Assembly (NCBI GenBank): GCA_016712675.1 | Contig: JADJQR010000001.1 | Coordinates: 2,666,001 to 2,730,000 of the forward strand | Source of the DNA: a bacterium | GTDB taxonomy: Bacteria; Krumholzibacteriota; Krumholzibacteriia; LZORAL124-64-63 | Reading direction: 5' to 3' | Length of the DNA stretch: 64,000 bases | Shown: positions 46,546 through 56,229 of the stretch, one piece after another | Position numbering within the stretch: position 1 is the stretch's first letter | How the letters are laid out: each line of letters opens with the position of its first letter | Notes under the pieces: model-generated | The model's input: only the letters and a program-made list of their open reading frames with translations | Told to the model about the DNA's origin: nothing | The model's database searches: none | Translations under genes and position numbers: made by a program

Positions 46546-49500
46546 TCGCTGGCCTCCATGCGGCGCGACTCCTCGTCGCCGGCCGCCTCCATTGACGACG
46601 CCGTGGCGTCCGCGTCCGTCATCGCCTCGGCGGCGGCGGCCGCTTCCGCCGCCTCGGCCGCCTCGTCCAGCCGGGACGCCGCGACCAGGTCACCTGTCGC
46701 GACCCCCTCGATCGCCGCGATCGTCTCCCGACGCGCCTGGCCGCGCTCGGCCTGGGCCTTCTCGTCGACCTCGAGGCGCTTGCGCGCGATGGCACCACCG
46801 AGCTCCTGGTCGCTCTGGGTCAGGGCCACGTCGTGGAAGCTGACCGAGACGATCGAGCTGCAGCCCGGCTCCATCATCGTGACGCCGTACAGGTGGTTGG
46901 CGGTCTCCATGGTCAGCTTGTTGTGCGTGATGACCAGGAATTGCGTGCTACGGCTGAATTCGCGCAGCATGTTCACGAAGCGCCCGATGTTGGCGTCGTC
47001 CAGTGGCGCATCCGCCTCGTCGAGCATGCAGAACGGCGAAGGCTTCACGAGGTAGACTGCGAACAGCAGCGACAGCGCGGTCAGGCACCGCTCACCGCCC
47101 GACAGCAGCGAGACCGTGTCGATGACCTTGCCCGTCGGCTGGGCCGTGATCAGGATGTCGCTCTCCAGCGGATCATCGGTCTTCTGCAGCTTCAGGTCGC
47201 AGCGGCCGCCCTTGAACAGCGTCTCGAACACGGCGATGTAGTTGCGCCGCACCTCTTCGAAGGTGTGGATGAAACGCTTGCGGGCCGTGCGATTGATCTC
47301 GGCGATCGCCTTGGTCAGGTCGTCACGTGCCTTTTCGACGTCGTCGCGCTGCTTCTCCAGGAAGTCAAGTCGCTCCTTCTTGGTGTCGTACTCCTCCAGC
47401 GCCAAGTGGTTGATGGGCCCGAGCTCCGCCAGCTTGCGCCGCCGGTCCTCGAGCAGTTCCTCCGCCTGGGAAATCTGGAAGACGCCCTCGTCGGTTTCCA
47501 GCTCGGACGGGATATGCTCGGTCACGACCGAGGCCACCAGCTCGCGGAAGGACCCCTTCCACTGCTCCTCGACGCGCTCCTCGAGGTTGTTGCGCCGGAC
47601 GTCCAGCGTGGCCAGTTCCGTCTCCAGGCCGTGCGCCTGCTCCCGGAAGCCGCCTCGTTGCCGCTCGATCTCCTGCACGCGGCGGTTCCAGACGGCCGTC
47701 TCCTCGTGCAAGGCAGCGATGCCGTCGGCCGCGGCATTGACCACCAGTCGACGCCGCTCGCGGTCGTCCATGGCGCGGGAGAGAGTCTCCCGCCGCTGCG
47801 CGAGCTCCTCGACCAGCGCTTCGCGCAGGAGGCGGCCGGATTCGATCTCCTCGGCCAGACGCTCGCGGCGCGCGAACAGCTCGGCGATGCTCTCGCGCAG
47901 GTGCGCCAGTGCGGTCTCGGTCTCCCGCTGGCGGCTCTCGCGGCGCTGCTGCCCCATGCGCAGTTCGGCCAGGTTCGCCCGCGCTTCGTCGCGCTGCAGC
48001 TGGGCGTCCTCGACGCGCAGCCGCAGATCCTCGCGATGCGTGGTGCTGTCCAGACGCAGGCGGCCGCTCTCGTCGAGCAGGTCGGTCATCCGCGATTCGG
48101 CGTCAGCCAACTCTGCGATCTCGCCCTCAAGCCGCAGGCGCTCGTCCTCCATCTCCTGGGCGCGGGCGCCGGCCGCATCGCGCCGGTGGGTCAGCTCGGC
48201 CAGCTGCACCTGCAGAACGTTCAGCTCGTTGTCGCCGGCGCTGAGGCGACCACGGCCGTGGATGAGGGCCACGCGCACGTCCTCGCGCCGGGCCCGGTTG
48301 GCCGCCACCCGCTGCTGGGCGATGGCGGTCCGTTCCTCCAGCGCCTCGATCTCGTGACCGACTTCTTCCAGCTTCTCGCGCCGCCCCAGCAGGCCTGTGT
48401 CGGCGCCGTCGCCGCGGCCGCCGCGCACGCGGCCATCGCTGGTCACGAGCAGGCCCTCGCGGCTGACGCAGACGACCGGAACCGGCCCGCGCCAACCGGC
48501 AGCCGCTGCCGCGGCTTCCGCATCCGTGGCGAAGATGAACGAGCGCGCGAGCAGCCCACGCAGTGCCGGGATGGACGCACCGGGCCCGGTGATGGCCTCG
48601 CGGGCGGGCCGCCCGCCTGCCGGCGTCTGTCCGAACGTGGCATCCTCGTCGCCGAATCCGTCCCGGCAGATCAGGCTGGCCTGGCCCAGTTCGTCGCGGC
48701 GCAGCTCGCCGACGAGGTCGGCCGCGGTTTCCCAGCCGTCGACCACCACGGCGTCGAGCACCTCGCCCAGCAGGCTGGCCAGGGCCGGCAGGTCGGCCGG
48801 CGCCGCCGAGAGCTGGTCGGCCAGGCCGCCGAGCAGGCGCGCCTCACCCGTGTGGCGGCGCAGCAGCTCGCGCGGGCCCTTGCCGTAGCCCTCGTAGTCC
48901 TCGTGCAGGCGGCGCAGCAGGCCGTGCGTGCTGCGCGCGGCTTCGCGCCGGGCCGCCAGCGCCGCCGCCTCCTCCTGGAGGGCGCCCGCCGCGATCTCGA
49001 GGTCGGTCTCCTCGCGCTCGAAGCCCGCCAGTTCCGCCAGCACCTCCTGGCGCCGCTGGCGCGCGGGATCGACGCGGCTGCCCACCTCCTGCAGCTGGGA
49101 TTCGGCGCCGCGACCGTGCTCCAGGACGGCCTGCCGTTCCTGAACCAGGATAGCCGCGCGTTCACGCCGGTTCTCCTGCTTGACCTGCAGTTCGCGCAGG
49201 CGACTTCGCTGCTGCGCATCGTTCTCGATAACCTCGAGGTTTCGCGTGGTCGCGTCGTCCAGCGAGGCACGATCCCGCGCCAGCCGGTCCTCGAGGATCT
49301 GCAGCTCCTCCTCGCGCTCGGCCAGGAGGCGCGCCGCGCCTTCCAGTTCATCGCGCACCTGCGCCAGGCTCTCGTCGAGCCGGACGACCTGGCCGTTGAG
49401 TTCGGCCTGCCGCTCCTCCGCCTCGGTAATGCCCGACTCGGCGGTGCCGATGCGCCGCCGCTGCTCGTCGATGCGGTGCTCGAGTACGAGCACCTGACGC

Positions 49501-50402
49501 TCGGTCTCCTGCAACTCCTCCTCGAAGGCGTGCAGCGCCTCCTGCAGCTGGCGCCGTTCGGCCTCGCGCTCATCGATGGTGGGCCGGACAGCCTCGATGC
49601 GGGCCTGCAGCTCGGCCAGTTCGCCGACGCCGGCCTCGGCCAGAGTGCGGAATTCCTGCAGCCGGTCACGCGCCTCGGTTTCCCGCGCGTCCAGTTCCTG
49701 GTGGCGCTTCCCGGCAACCATCAGGTCCAGCGCCCGGATCTCGTTGTACAGGCGCTGGTGCCGGCGTGCCTTGCCCACCTGGCGCTGCAGTGAGCGGACT
49801 TCCTTGCCGATCTCCTCGATGATGTCGTACAGCCGCACCAGGTCCGACTGCGTGCGGTCGAGCTTGCGCTGGGTCTCCTTGCGCCGCGCCTTGTAGCGCG
49901 TGATGCCAGAGCCCTCCTCCAGCAGCCGCCGCAGGTCATCGTTGTTTTCGTTGAGGATCGACTTGATCATCGACTCCTCGATGATCGAGTACGATGTGTT
50001 GTTGACGCCGCTGTCAAAAAACAAGTCGCGAAGGTCCTTCAGGCGGCACGCGCTGCCGTTCAGGAAGTAGTCGCTGCCGCCGTCGCGCGTCACGCGCCGG
50101 CGGATGGCCACCTCGCTGAAATCGATGGGCAGGCCACGATCCTCGTTCTCGAAGGTCAGCGTCACCTCGGCCATGCCGACCGGTTTGCGCCTGGTCGTAC
50201 CCTTGAAGATGATGTCGTCCATCTTGCCGCCGCGCAGCTGCTTGGCCGACTGCTCGCCGAGCACCCAGCGCACGGCATCCACGACGTTGGACTTGCCGCA
50301 GCCGTTGGGACCGAGGATGGCGGTGATGCCATGGTCGAAGTCCAGGCGGGTGCGGTCGACGAAGGACTTGAATCCCTGCAGTTCGATGGATTTCAGGCGC
50401 AC
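46542..50402 (-). CDS. smc: Chromosome partition protein Smc
   Basis: ATPase that folds and segregates the chromosome with ScpA/ScpB. Walker A GPNGCGKS is at 31-38, two long coiled coils flank a hinge at roughly 500-690, the ABC signature LSGGER is at 1100-1105, and Walker B with D-loop is FCMLDEADAPLDDAN. The head ends with FLVITHNKLTMETA and LYGVTMMEPG, after which there is a non-standard acidic, Ala-rich tail of about 95 residues. 1286 aa, slightly longer than usual for that reason. The GTG start has GGAAAGG 7 nt upstream. Confidence 0.97.
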   Translation of the reverse strand: MRLKSIELQGFKSFVDRTRLDFDHGITAILGPNGCGKSNVVDAVRWVLGEQSAKQLRGGKMDDIIFKGTTRRKPVGMAEVTLTFENEDRGLPIDFSEVAIRRRVTRDGGSDYFLNGSACRLKDLRDLFFDSGVNNTSYSIIEESMIKSILNENNDDLRRLLEEGSGITRYKARRKETQRKLDRTQSDLVRLYDIIEEIGKEVRSLQRQVGKARRHQRLYNEIRALDLMVAGKRHQELDARETEARDRLQEFRTLAEAGVGELAELQARIEAVRPTIDEREAERRQLQEALHAFEEELQETERQVLVLEHRIDEQRRRIGTAESGITEAEERQAELNGQVVRLDESLAQVRDELEGAARLLAEREEELQILEDRLARDRASLDDATTRNLEVIENDAQQRSRLRELQVKQENRRERAAILVQERQAVLEHGRGAESQLQEVGSRVDPARQRRQEVLAELAGFEREETDLEIAAGALQEEAAALAARREAARSTHGLLRRLHEDYEGYGKGPRELLRRHTGEARLLGGLADQLSAAPADLPALASLLGEVLDAVVVDGWETAADLVGELRRDELGQASLICRDGFGDEDATFGQTPAGGRPAREAITGPGASIPALRGLLARSFIFATDAEAAAAAAGWRGPVPVVCVSREGLLVTSDGRVRGGRGDGADTGLLGRREKLEEVGHEIEALEERTAIAQQRVAANRARREDVRVALIHGRGRLSAGDNELNVLQVQLAELTHRRDAAGARAQEMEDERLRLEGEIAELADAESRMTDLLDESGRLRLDSTTHREDLRLRVEDAQLQRDEARANLAELRMGQQRRESRQRETETALAHLRESIAELFARRERLAEEIESGRLLREALVEELAQRRETLSRAMDDRERRRLVVNAAADGIAALHEETAVWNRRVQEIERQRGGFREQAHGLETELATLDVRRNNLEERVEEQWKGSFRELVASVVTEHIPSELETDEGVFQISQAEELLEDRRRKLAELGPINHLALEEYDTKKERLDFLEKQRDDVEKARDDLTKAIAEINRTARKRFIHTFEEVRRNYIAVFETLFKGGRCDLKLQKTDDPLESDILITAQPTGKVIDTVSLLSGGERCLTALSLLFAVYLVKPSPFCMLDEADAPLDDANIGRFVNMLREFSRSTQFLVITHNKLTMETANHLYGVTMMEPGCSSIVSVSFHDVALTQSDQELGGAIARKRLEVDEKAQAERGQARRETIAAIEGVATGDLVAASRLDEAAEAAEAAAAAEAMTDADATASSMEAAGDEESRRMEASE

Positions 50403-50484
50403 GTGTTCACCTTTCCGCGCCGGGCGCGGTCTCTGGACAGCGGATGCCGGTGCCGGTGCCCGGCCGGGCGCGGGGCCCGGTCGT

Positions 50485-51993
50485 TCACGGGCTCGATTCG
50501 TGGATGCGGGCCGGTTCGGCCCAGCCTGCCTTCAGATGGCCGAGCAGCGCGGGCATGGCGGCGGCTGCCGCCGCGCGGGTCGGGAAGCTGCCGACGTAGA
50601 TGCGCCACCAGCGCCCGCCCTTCTCCCTGATCTCGACGATCCGCACTGCGGTGCGGAAGCCCTGGCTTGCCAACGCGGCGATCTGCTCGGCCGCGCTCGC
50701 GCTGTCGGCCAGCGAGTAGACGTGCAGCGCCCAGCCGTCCCGACCCACCGGGACAGCGAACGCCGCACGGTCGAACGGCCCGGTGGCCGACGCTCCCGCG
50801 GGCGTGACGGCGTCGCCTGCGCGCACCGGGGTGTCAGTCCCCTTCGGCAGGGTGTCGCCCAGTGACGCAAGCCCGCCGGCTTCCGCGACCCGCGGCGGCA
50901 AGGCGCCGGTCGCCGTATCCTCAGCGGTCGACGGGGTCTCCAACGGTCGCGACAGCTCGGGTCCCGGTGCCGGCGAGACACCTCCGGATCCCGGCGGCTG
51001 CTCCTGGGTCGCCACGGGTTCGAAGAAACCCCCTGGCGGCACGCGCACGTAGTTGGACCAGTACCAGGTGCTCGCCACGATGGCAGCGCCGAACGCCGCC
51101 GCCGCCAGCCAGAACAGGCGCGGGTTCCGGCGCGCCGGTTCGGGTTCGGCGTCGAACGTCGCCAGTTCCTCGAAGGCCGGGGCAGTCACCGGCCTTGGCG
51201 GCACGGGCCCGTTGACGCGCGGAGCGACCGGCTCCGGAACCGGTGCGGCGGGTGCAGGCGCAGCCTCAACCTCGACGGGCTCGACGGCCGGTAGATCGCC
51301 AGTGATCTCCGGCTCCGTGCCCCACCCGAGGATCCCCGTGACCGGCACGCCCTCGGCCGCGAAGGGGCCGAGCACGCGGCCGAGATCCGCTTCGGTGCGC
51401 GCCGAAAGGTCCCAGCAGTACAGGCGTCGCTCGGCGCGGCGCGCCCACGGCAGCACGTCCGGACCTACGGTGCCCACGAACAGGATGTCGTCGGCCTGGT
51501 GGCGGAGCCGCCCGTGCAGCGAGATGATCTCGTCCTCGGTCACGTCGGTCGGTGTGAACGAACCGACGCCCAGCAGCGCGCCGCGGCCGCCGCGAAACGG
51601 CAGCACCGCCGCCGCCGCCGGCACCGAGGCGCCGAAGCGCGCGACGTCGATCCAGCCCTCGGTCTGCCGTCGACCGGCCCACTCCGTGAGTGCGGCCGCC
51701 GACTCGTCGACGTCCAGCACCAGGACGTTCTGTCCCCGCGCCAGGAGGGCCCGCGCCAGCATCAGTGCGGCGACGGCACCCGTCGCTGCCTGGCCGGGTT
51801 CGTTCAGCACCAGCCAGGTGCGAGGCACGGTGGCACCATCGAGCAGGTCATCGAGCCGGTCGGCCAGCAGGTCGTCGTTCGCCCGTTGTGCAACCGCGCT
51901 CCAGAAAGCCGGACCGGCAGCGAACCCGGTCGGCGCCGCCGACGGCGAGCCCAGGTGGTACGGCAAGCCCGAAATGACGCGGTCTTCAGCCAC
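50485..51993 (-). CDS. SPOR-domain membrane protein with degenerate MinD/BY-kinase-like N-terminus
   Basis: 502 aa. Residues about 57-235 have the strand-loop pattern of MinD/CpsD-type ATPases: TWLVLNEPGQAATGAVAALM, then GQNVLVLDVDES like a Walker A' strand. The Walker A lysine and threonine are replaced (PGQAATG in place of PGEGKST), so ATP use is doubtful. A Pro/Ala-rich stretch leads to one membrane helix at 293-311, then a low-complexity linker and a C-terminal SPOR domain (about 425-495; WALHVYSLADSASAAEQIAAL, WWRIYVGSF). SPOR domains bind denuded septal peptidoglycan. It lies between selA and smc. GTG start overlaps selA by 8 nt. Confidence 0.8.
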   Translation of the reverse strand: MAEDRVISGLPYHLGSPSAAPTGFAAGPAFWSAVAQRANDDLLADRLDDLLDGATVPRTWLVLNEPGQAATGAVAALMLARALLARGQNVLVLDVDESAAALTEWAGRRQTEGWIDVARFGASVPAAAAVLPFRGGRGALLGVGSFTPTDVTEDEIISLHGRLRHQADDILFVGTVGPDVLPWARRAERRLYCWDLSARTEADLGRVLGPFAAEGVPVTGILGWGTEPEITGDLPAVEPVEVEAAPAPAAPVPEPVAPRVNGPVPPRPVTAPAFEELATFDAEPEPARRNPRLFWLAAAAFGAAIVASTWYWSNYVRVPPGGFFEPVATQEQPPGSGGVSPAPGPELSRPLETPSTAEDTATGALPPRVAEAGGLASLGDTLPKGTDTPVRAGDAVTPAGASATGPFDRAAFAVPVGRDGWALHVYSLADSASAAEQIAALASQGFRTAVRIVEIREKGGRWWRIYVGSFPTRAAAAAAMPALLGHLKAGWAEPARIHESSP

Positions 51994-53428
51994 GCTTCCC
52001 GTCCCGGTTCCCGGAGGTCGCCCAGACCCCCGCGAAGGCAGCAGCCACCGTTGCGATCTCGTCATCCGTGATCGTCCGCGGGTCGACCGCCAGACCGTCC
52101 TGGTTGAGACGCACCAGCACCGCCGGATCCTGCTCGCGCAGCCGCGCATGGCAGGTTTCCAGTTCCTCGCGGGGACCACGCAGGCGCAGCAGCCACGTCG
52201 GCAGCTCGGTCGTCGAGTAGGCGCCGCCGCCCACGCTCGAGACCCCCTGCTCCACAGCGACCGACCAGCCGCCCGGCAGGTTCGGTTCCACCAGGCCGCG
52301 CAGTCGTCCGGCCTGCTCGCGCAGACGCTCGGCCGGCGCCGCGAGCGCGGCGATCGCCGGCAGGTCCGGCAGCGAGGTCGCCGTCAGGTACGCAGTCAGC
52401 ACGGCGTCGAGCGCCGCCAGCGTCGACTTGTCCACGCGCACCGCCCGCCGCAACGGATGGCCCCGCAGTGCCTCGATGAGCTCCGCGCGCCCCAGCACCA
52501 GGCCCGCCTGGCAGCCGCCGAGCAGCTTGTCGCCGCTGCAGGTGACCAGATCGCAGCCGGTGGCCACGTCCGCCGCCAGCACCGACTCGCCCGGCGGCAG
52601 GCCCAGTTCAGCGGGCTCCACGAGCAGGCCGCTGCCGGCATCATACACGAGAGGGCACGCCTCGGCGGCGCACATCGCGGCCAAATCCGCCAGCGAGGCC
52701 TCGGCCGTGAAACCCGCCATCGCGAAGTTGCTGCGGTGCACCTTCAACACCAGCGCGCCGGGCTCCAGTGCCCGCCGGTAGTCGTCCACCGTCGTCCGGT
52801 TGGTCGTACCCACCTCGACCAGGCGGCATCCCGTCTCGGCGATGATCTCGTGCAGCCGGAACGAACCGCCGATCGCCACGACCTCGCCACGTGACAGCAA
52901 CACGGGCCCGCCACGCCCCAGGTGCCGCACCGCCAGCCACAAGGCGGCGGCGTTGTTGTTGACCACGAGCGCGTCCTCGGCGCCCGCCAGCAGCGCGGCC
53001 TTCCGTTCGACGGCACGGCCCCGGTGATCGCGACGGCCGCTCTGCAGGTCCATCTCGAGGTCGGTGTAGTGCATCGACACGTCACGCGCAGCGTTCGCCG
53101 CCGCCGCCGGCAGGGGCGCCCGCCCGAGGTTCGTGTGCACGACAACGCCGGTGCCGTTGATGACCTTCGTCCATGCCGGGCGCAGCAGTCCCTGGCAGGT
53201 CGCCACCGCCGCAGTGACCAGTTCCTCGTGCAGCTCCGCCCGGCCGCGCACCGGCCCCGCCTCGTCACGAAGCCGCTCGCGCAACGCATCGCATTGCTGC
53301 TGCACGACCTGGCCCGCCCACATACGCCGCCGGCCGGCCAGGAACCCCGCCAGGCGCGCATCGGCCAGGACGGCGCTGATCTGGGGGATTTCCCGCAGGC
53401 GGGGCTGGAGGTCGGGCATCGGGATCAC
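51986..53428 (-). CDS. selA: L-seryl-tRNA(Sec) selenium transferase
   Basis: PLP enzyme that converts Ser-tRNA(Sec) to Sec-tRNA(Sec) with selenophosphate. Seen: VINGTGVVVHTNLGRAPL near 89-106, YTDLEMDLQSGRRDHRG, HRSNFAMAGF, and the PLP lysine K301 in TCSGDKLLGGCQAG. 480 aa, full length. Start placed at a GTG with AAGG just upstream; ATG three codons later is possible. No selB, selD or tRNA(Sec) is in the window, so selenocysteine use by this organism is inferred from selA alone. It leads the SPOR-smc-ftsY unit. Confidence 0.95.
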   Translation of the reverse strand: MIPMPDLQPRLREIPQISAVLADARLAGFLAGRRRMWAGQVVQQQCDALRERLRDEAGPVRGRAELHEELVTAAVATCQGLLRPAWTKVINGTGVVVHTNLGRAPLPAAAANAARDVSMHYTDLEMDLQSGRRDHRGRAVERKAALLAGAEDALVVNNNAAALWLAVRHLGRGGPVLLSRGEVVAIGGSFRLHEIIAETGCRLVEVGTTNRTTVDDYRRALEPGALVLKVHRSNFAMAGFTAEASLADLAAMCAAEACPLVYDAGSGLLVEPAELGLPPGESVLAADVATGCDLVTCSGDKLLGGCQAGLVLGRAELIEALRGHPLRRAVRVDKSTLAALDAVLTAYLTATSLPDLPAIAALAAPAERLREQAGRLRGLVEPNLPGGWSVAVEQGVSSVGGGAYSTTELPTWLLRLRGPREELETCHARLREQDPAVLVRLNQDGLAVDPRTITDDEIATVAAAFAGVWATSGNRDGKRG

Positions 53429-53530
53429 GCATCCTTGCCTGGCGATGAAAGCGGCCGCCGACGACAAGAATACGGCCGCCCGGGAGCGGCCCGGGACGCT
53501 TGCCGGAGCCGAGAAGATCTTGTGGCCGCC

Positions 53531-53559
53531 AAGTTACCAGATGCACGGGCTGTTGTCCA
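53531..53559 (-). promoter_or_regulatory. selA promoter
   Basis: TGGACA (five of six), 17 nt, TAACTT preceded by TGG (extended -10). Start near 53524, about 95 nt before selA. It lies in the divergent gap between selA and the only plus-strand gene; no convincing plus-strand promoter was found there. Confidence 0.55.
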
Positions 53560-53646
53560 GACGGGCGCCCTGGCCGGGACTGGCGCGCGGCCGCCTCGAT
53601 CACTACCGTCAGGGCATTGACTTCTTGCCACGGGAGAACCGCGTCG

Positions 53647-54411
53647 ATGAGCCGCCGACCCCTGAGACAGCCGCCACCGCGCTCGTTCACGACCGCGGCC
53701 CAGGAGCAGTTCCGGCGCGGCGGGAGGCGGCGTTGGTTGGCTGCCGTGGCGCTGGCTGTCGGCACACTGCTGCTTCTGGCCTGGCTGGGCCCACGCGAGC
53801 CGACCATTGTGCGCCAGCTCACGTACTACGGGGCACCGGGTGAGTTGAAGATCATGCCTGAGGTGTCCATCGACGACGGCGCAGACCAGGCGCACCGCCT
53901 GCCGCGCTCCCTGCAGGCGCCGCCGCCAACGCCGATCGAGGTCGTGCCCGAACGCACGCGGGAGCGCGCCGCCGAGACGGTACCCGTCCCGGCCGCCGGC
54001 ACGGACCGCATGCAACCGGTCGTCGCCGATCCGGCGGACGCGGTGATCGACGCGCTCTTCGACGAGTCGGTGCAACTGCTTCTGCCGCAGCAGACCTCGC
54101 CGGACTGGTACATCCTGCGACTGGTGCGCCCGGAATACCCCGTGCTGGCCAGCGAGCAGGACCGTCGGCGGCCGGTCATCAACGTCGTGGTCTGGATCTT
54201 CGTCGATCCGCAGGGCGACGTGACGGCGGCGCAACTGGTCAGCAATGACGGCGGCGACGTGTTCGCGCAGGCCGTGCTCGAGGCGGTCCAGCAGTGGAAA
54301 CTCGGCTGGCGCGTTGACCCCCAGAAGGGGCGCCAACTGGTGCTCCCGTGGCGTTTCACGAGCCCCTACCAGAGCGGCGCCCGGCACCCGCCCGGGGCGG
54401 GCTCGGGCTAA
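53647..54411 (+). CDS. TonB-like energy-transducer C-terminal domain protein
   Basis: The only plus-strand gene. 254 aa: a basic cytoplasmic tail of about 29 residues, one membrane segment (LAAVALAVGTLLLLAWL), a Pro/Arg-rich periplasmic stretch, and a C-terminal TonB-like domain (LVRPEYPVLASEQ, NVVVWIFVDPQGDVTAAQLV, QAVLEAVQQWKL, WRF). That pattern is typical of TonB proteins, which pass ion-motive force to outer-membrane receptors, and implies an outer membrane. GGGAG lies about 10 nt before the ATG. Its stop overlaps the stop of the converging gene by 3-4 nt. No ExbB/ExbD here. It could also be a structural TonB-domain protein rather than a transporter partner. Confidence 0.85.
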   Translation: MSRRPLRQPPPRSFTTAAQEQFRRGGRRRWLAAVALAVGTLLLLAWLGPREPTIVRQLTYYGAPGELKIMPEVSIDDGADQAHRLPRSLQAPPPTPIEVVPERTRERAAETVPVPAAGTDRMQPVVADPADAVIDALFDESVQLLLPQQTSPDWYILRLVRPEYPVLASEQDRRRPVINVVVWIFVDPQGDVTAAQLVSNDGGDVFAQAVLEAVQQWKLGWRVDPQKGRQLVLPWRFTSPYQSGARHPPGAGSG

Positions 54412-56213
54412 CGATCCGGGGCACCACCGCCACCGAACAACGCGGCCGGGAACGGCTCGGTCTTCTCCCCGCGTACGACGCGCACGACGTCCGCCAGGGT
54501 GGCGGCCCCCCCTGTCTCCAACTCCTCGCGTGTCATCCGCCGGCGCAGCGCCGCCGTCACTTCGCCTCGAGTCCTGGCGCCGCTGGCGGCGAGCGTGTCC
54601 AGCAGCAGGCGCAGGGAGCGGTACGTCTGGAGCGCCAACTGATCGGCTTCCACCCCGAGCGTGCCCACTGGCCAGGCGGCGTCGAAGGCCCGCGCCCAGC
54701 CCGCCGGGAAGAGCGCCGCCGCGACCGGGATGATGGCGCCGTCGAGGCTGGCGCCCGCGTGCGCCAGCAGGCTGGCGTCGTTCCAGGCGCCGGTGCCGAG
54801 CACCAACGCCCCGAATCCCTCACCCGGCAGGTGGTCGACCAGCCACGCTGCCTGTGCGGCCGTAGCCGGCACGTAGATGACCTCCGGCCGTCGCTCCCTC
54901 ACCTGCCGCAGCGGGCCCAAGGCGTCGGTGCCTTCGGGCACGAACGCCGCGCGCGCCACCAACCGGCCGCCGAGGTGCTCGATCTCCGCCGTGAACGCGT
55001 CGGCCAGGCGCCGACCCTCGGCGTCGTCGGGGTGGAGAACCGCGAAGTCGCGCTTGAGGAGAACCTGGATGGCCATGGCGGCCAGCAGGCGCGGCTCGTG
55101 CAGTCCCGGCAGGTTCGTCTGGAAGACATTGGCACCGATCTCCCAGAGGCGGTCGTTGGTCGCCGTCGGCGAAATCAGAGGCACGGCGTACTGCTCGGCC
55201 ACGACGGCCGCGGCCGCTGTCGGGTCGCTGAGCAGGTCACCGAACAACGCGATGCTCCCGCGCCCAATGCAAAGCCGCCGCGCCGCGAGCGCCCCCTCGA
55301 CGGGGTCGCCGCCGGTGTCCTCGAAGACGAGCGAGAAATTCCGATCCAGCTCGGCGTTCGCATGCGCCACCGCCAGGCGCGCGGCTTCCGCGAAGGCCCC
55401 TCCCAGTTCCGCGTAGCGCCCGCTGAGCGGGCACAGGACGCCGATCTGCCGCACGCGCACCGGTCCGTCCGGCTCCAACCGCACGGCCGCCTGTTCGGGC
55501 GAGGCCAGCCCCACGAGGTTGAGGGCTTCCACCGTCCAGCGGTCTCCAGGGGCAGTCTCCTCCAACCGGGCCACCAGATGACGCGCATCCGATTCGCGTC
55601 CGGCTTCGAGGAGCTTCGCCACCCGCCGGCATTGCAGCCAGGGCAGCATCGCGCTGTCGGGGTGGAAGAGCACCAGATCGCTGAGCTGCCCGGCCGAGAG
55701 CTGCTCCAGCAGAGCCACCGCCTGCGGTACGCCGTCGGCGCGCTGCCCGCGCGCCGGATCGCGATCGTAGTGAAGCAGTCGGTAGTGGGCCGACCGCAGC
55801 GAGTCGCCTCCGGCCAGGGCGATCGCCGCGGCGCGCTCGATCGCTCCATCCAGAAGGGGGCTCCCCGGGTGGTCGGCCAGCAGTTCGTCGCTGAGCGCCA
55901 ACGCGTGCCGGCGGTCGCCGACGCCATCGGCGGCGGCCACCGCGATCACCAGGACCTCGTCATTGCGGTCGAAGGTCGGGTAGTAGTCGAGCAGCGTCCC
56001 CGCCAGTTCCAGGCATTGCCGGGCGCGCTGCTCCTCATGGGCCGACTTGAGTTGGGCATAGAGCCGGCGGGCCTGCTCAAGGTCGGCCCCTTTCAGGGCC
56101 GGTCCGGCCTGCGCCATTGCGGTCACCGTTGCGACGAGAATCGCGACGGTGGCCGTCACCGCCAGCAGCGACGGACTTCCCCTCGTGCGCCCGCGCGTCC
56201 GGCTCCCCACCAT
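54408..56213 (-). CDS. TPR + periplasmic-binding-fold protein (LpoA/LivJ-like)
   Basis: 601 aa. A signal-anchor-like N-terminus (SLLAVTATVAILVATVTAMAQA) is followed by TPR-type helices to about 240 (ARRLYAQLKSAHEEQRARQ and others) and then a type-1 periplasmic-binding fold: IGVLCPLSGRYAELGGAFAEAARLAV, VPLISPTATNDRLWE, FAVLHPDDAEGRRLADAF, GALVLGTGAWND. This two-part layout is that of LpoA, the outer-membrane activator of PBP1A, but LpoA is a lipoprotein and no lipobox is clear here, so a branched-chain-amino-acid-type binding protein is the alternative. GGGAGG lies 5-6 nt before the ATG. Follows the PpiC-type gene by 16 nt. Confidence 0.75.
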   Translation of the reverse strand: MVGSRTRGRTRGSPSLLAVTATVAILVATVTAMAQAGPALKGADLEQARRLYAQLKSAHEEQRARQCLELAGTLLDYYPTFDRNDEVLVIAVAAADGVGDRRHALALSDELLADHPGSPLLDGAIERAAAIALAGGDSLRSAHYRLLHYDRDPARGQRADGVPQAVALLEQLSAGQLSDLVLFHPDSAMLPWLQCRRVAKLLEAGRESDARHLVARLEETAPGDRWTVEALNLVGLASPEQAAVRLEPDGPVRVRQIGVLCPLSGRYAELGGAFAEAARLAVAHANAELDRNFSLVFEDTGGDPVEGALAARRLCIGRGSIALFGDLLSDPTAAAAVVAEQYAVPLISPTATNDRLWEIGANVFQTNLPGLHEPRLLAAMAIQVLLKRDFAVLHPDDAEGRRLADAFTAEIEHLGGRLVARAAFVPEGTDALGPLRQVRERRPEVIYVPATAAQAAWLVDHLPGEGFGALVLGTGAWNDASLLAHAGASLDGAIIPVAAALFPAGWARAFDAAWPVGTLGVEADQLALQTYRSLRLLLDTLAASGARTRGEVTAALRRRMTREELETGGAATLADVVRVVRGEKTEPFPAALFGGGGAPDR

Positions 56214-56229
56214 GCCCGCCTCCCCCCGG

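Noticed and set aside
46833-49793. A 986-codon open frame on the plus strand across smc
   Set aside because: It mirrors the smc coding sequence in antisense; long stop-free antisense frames are expected at this G+C content, and it has no recognisable motif.
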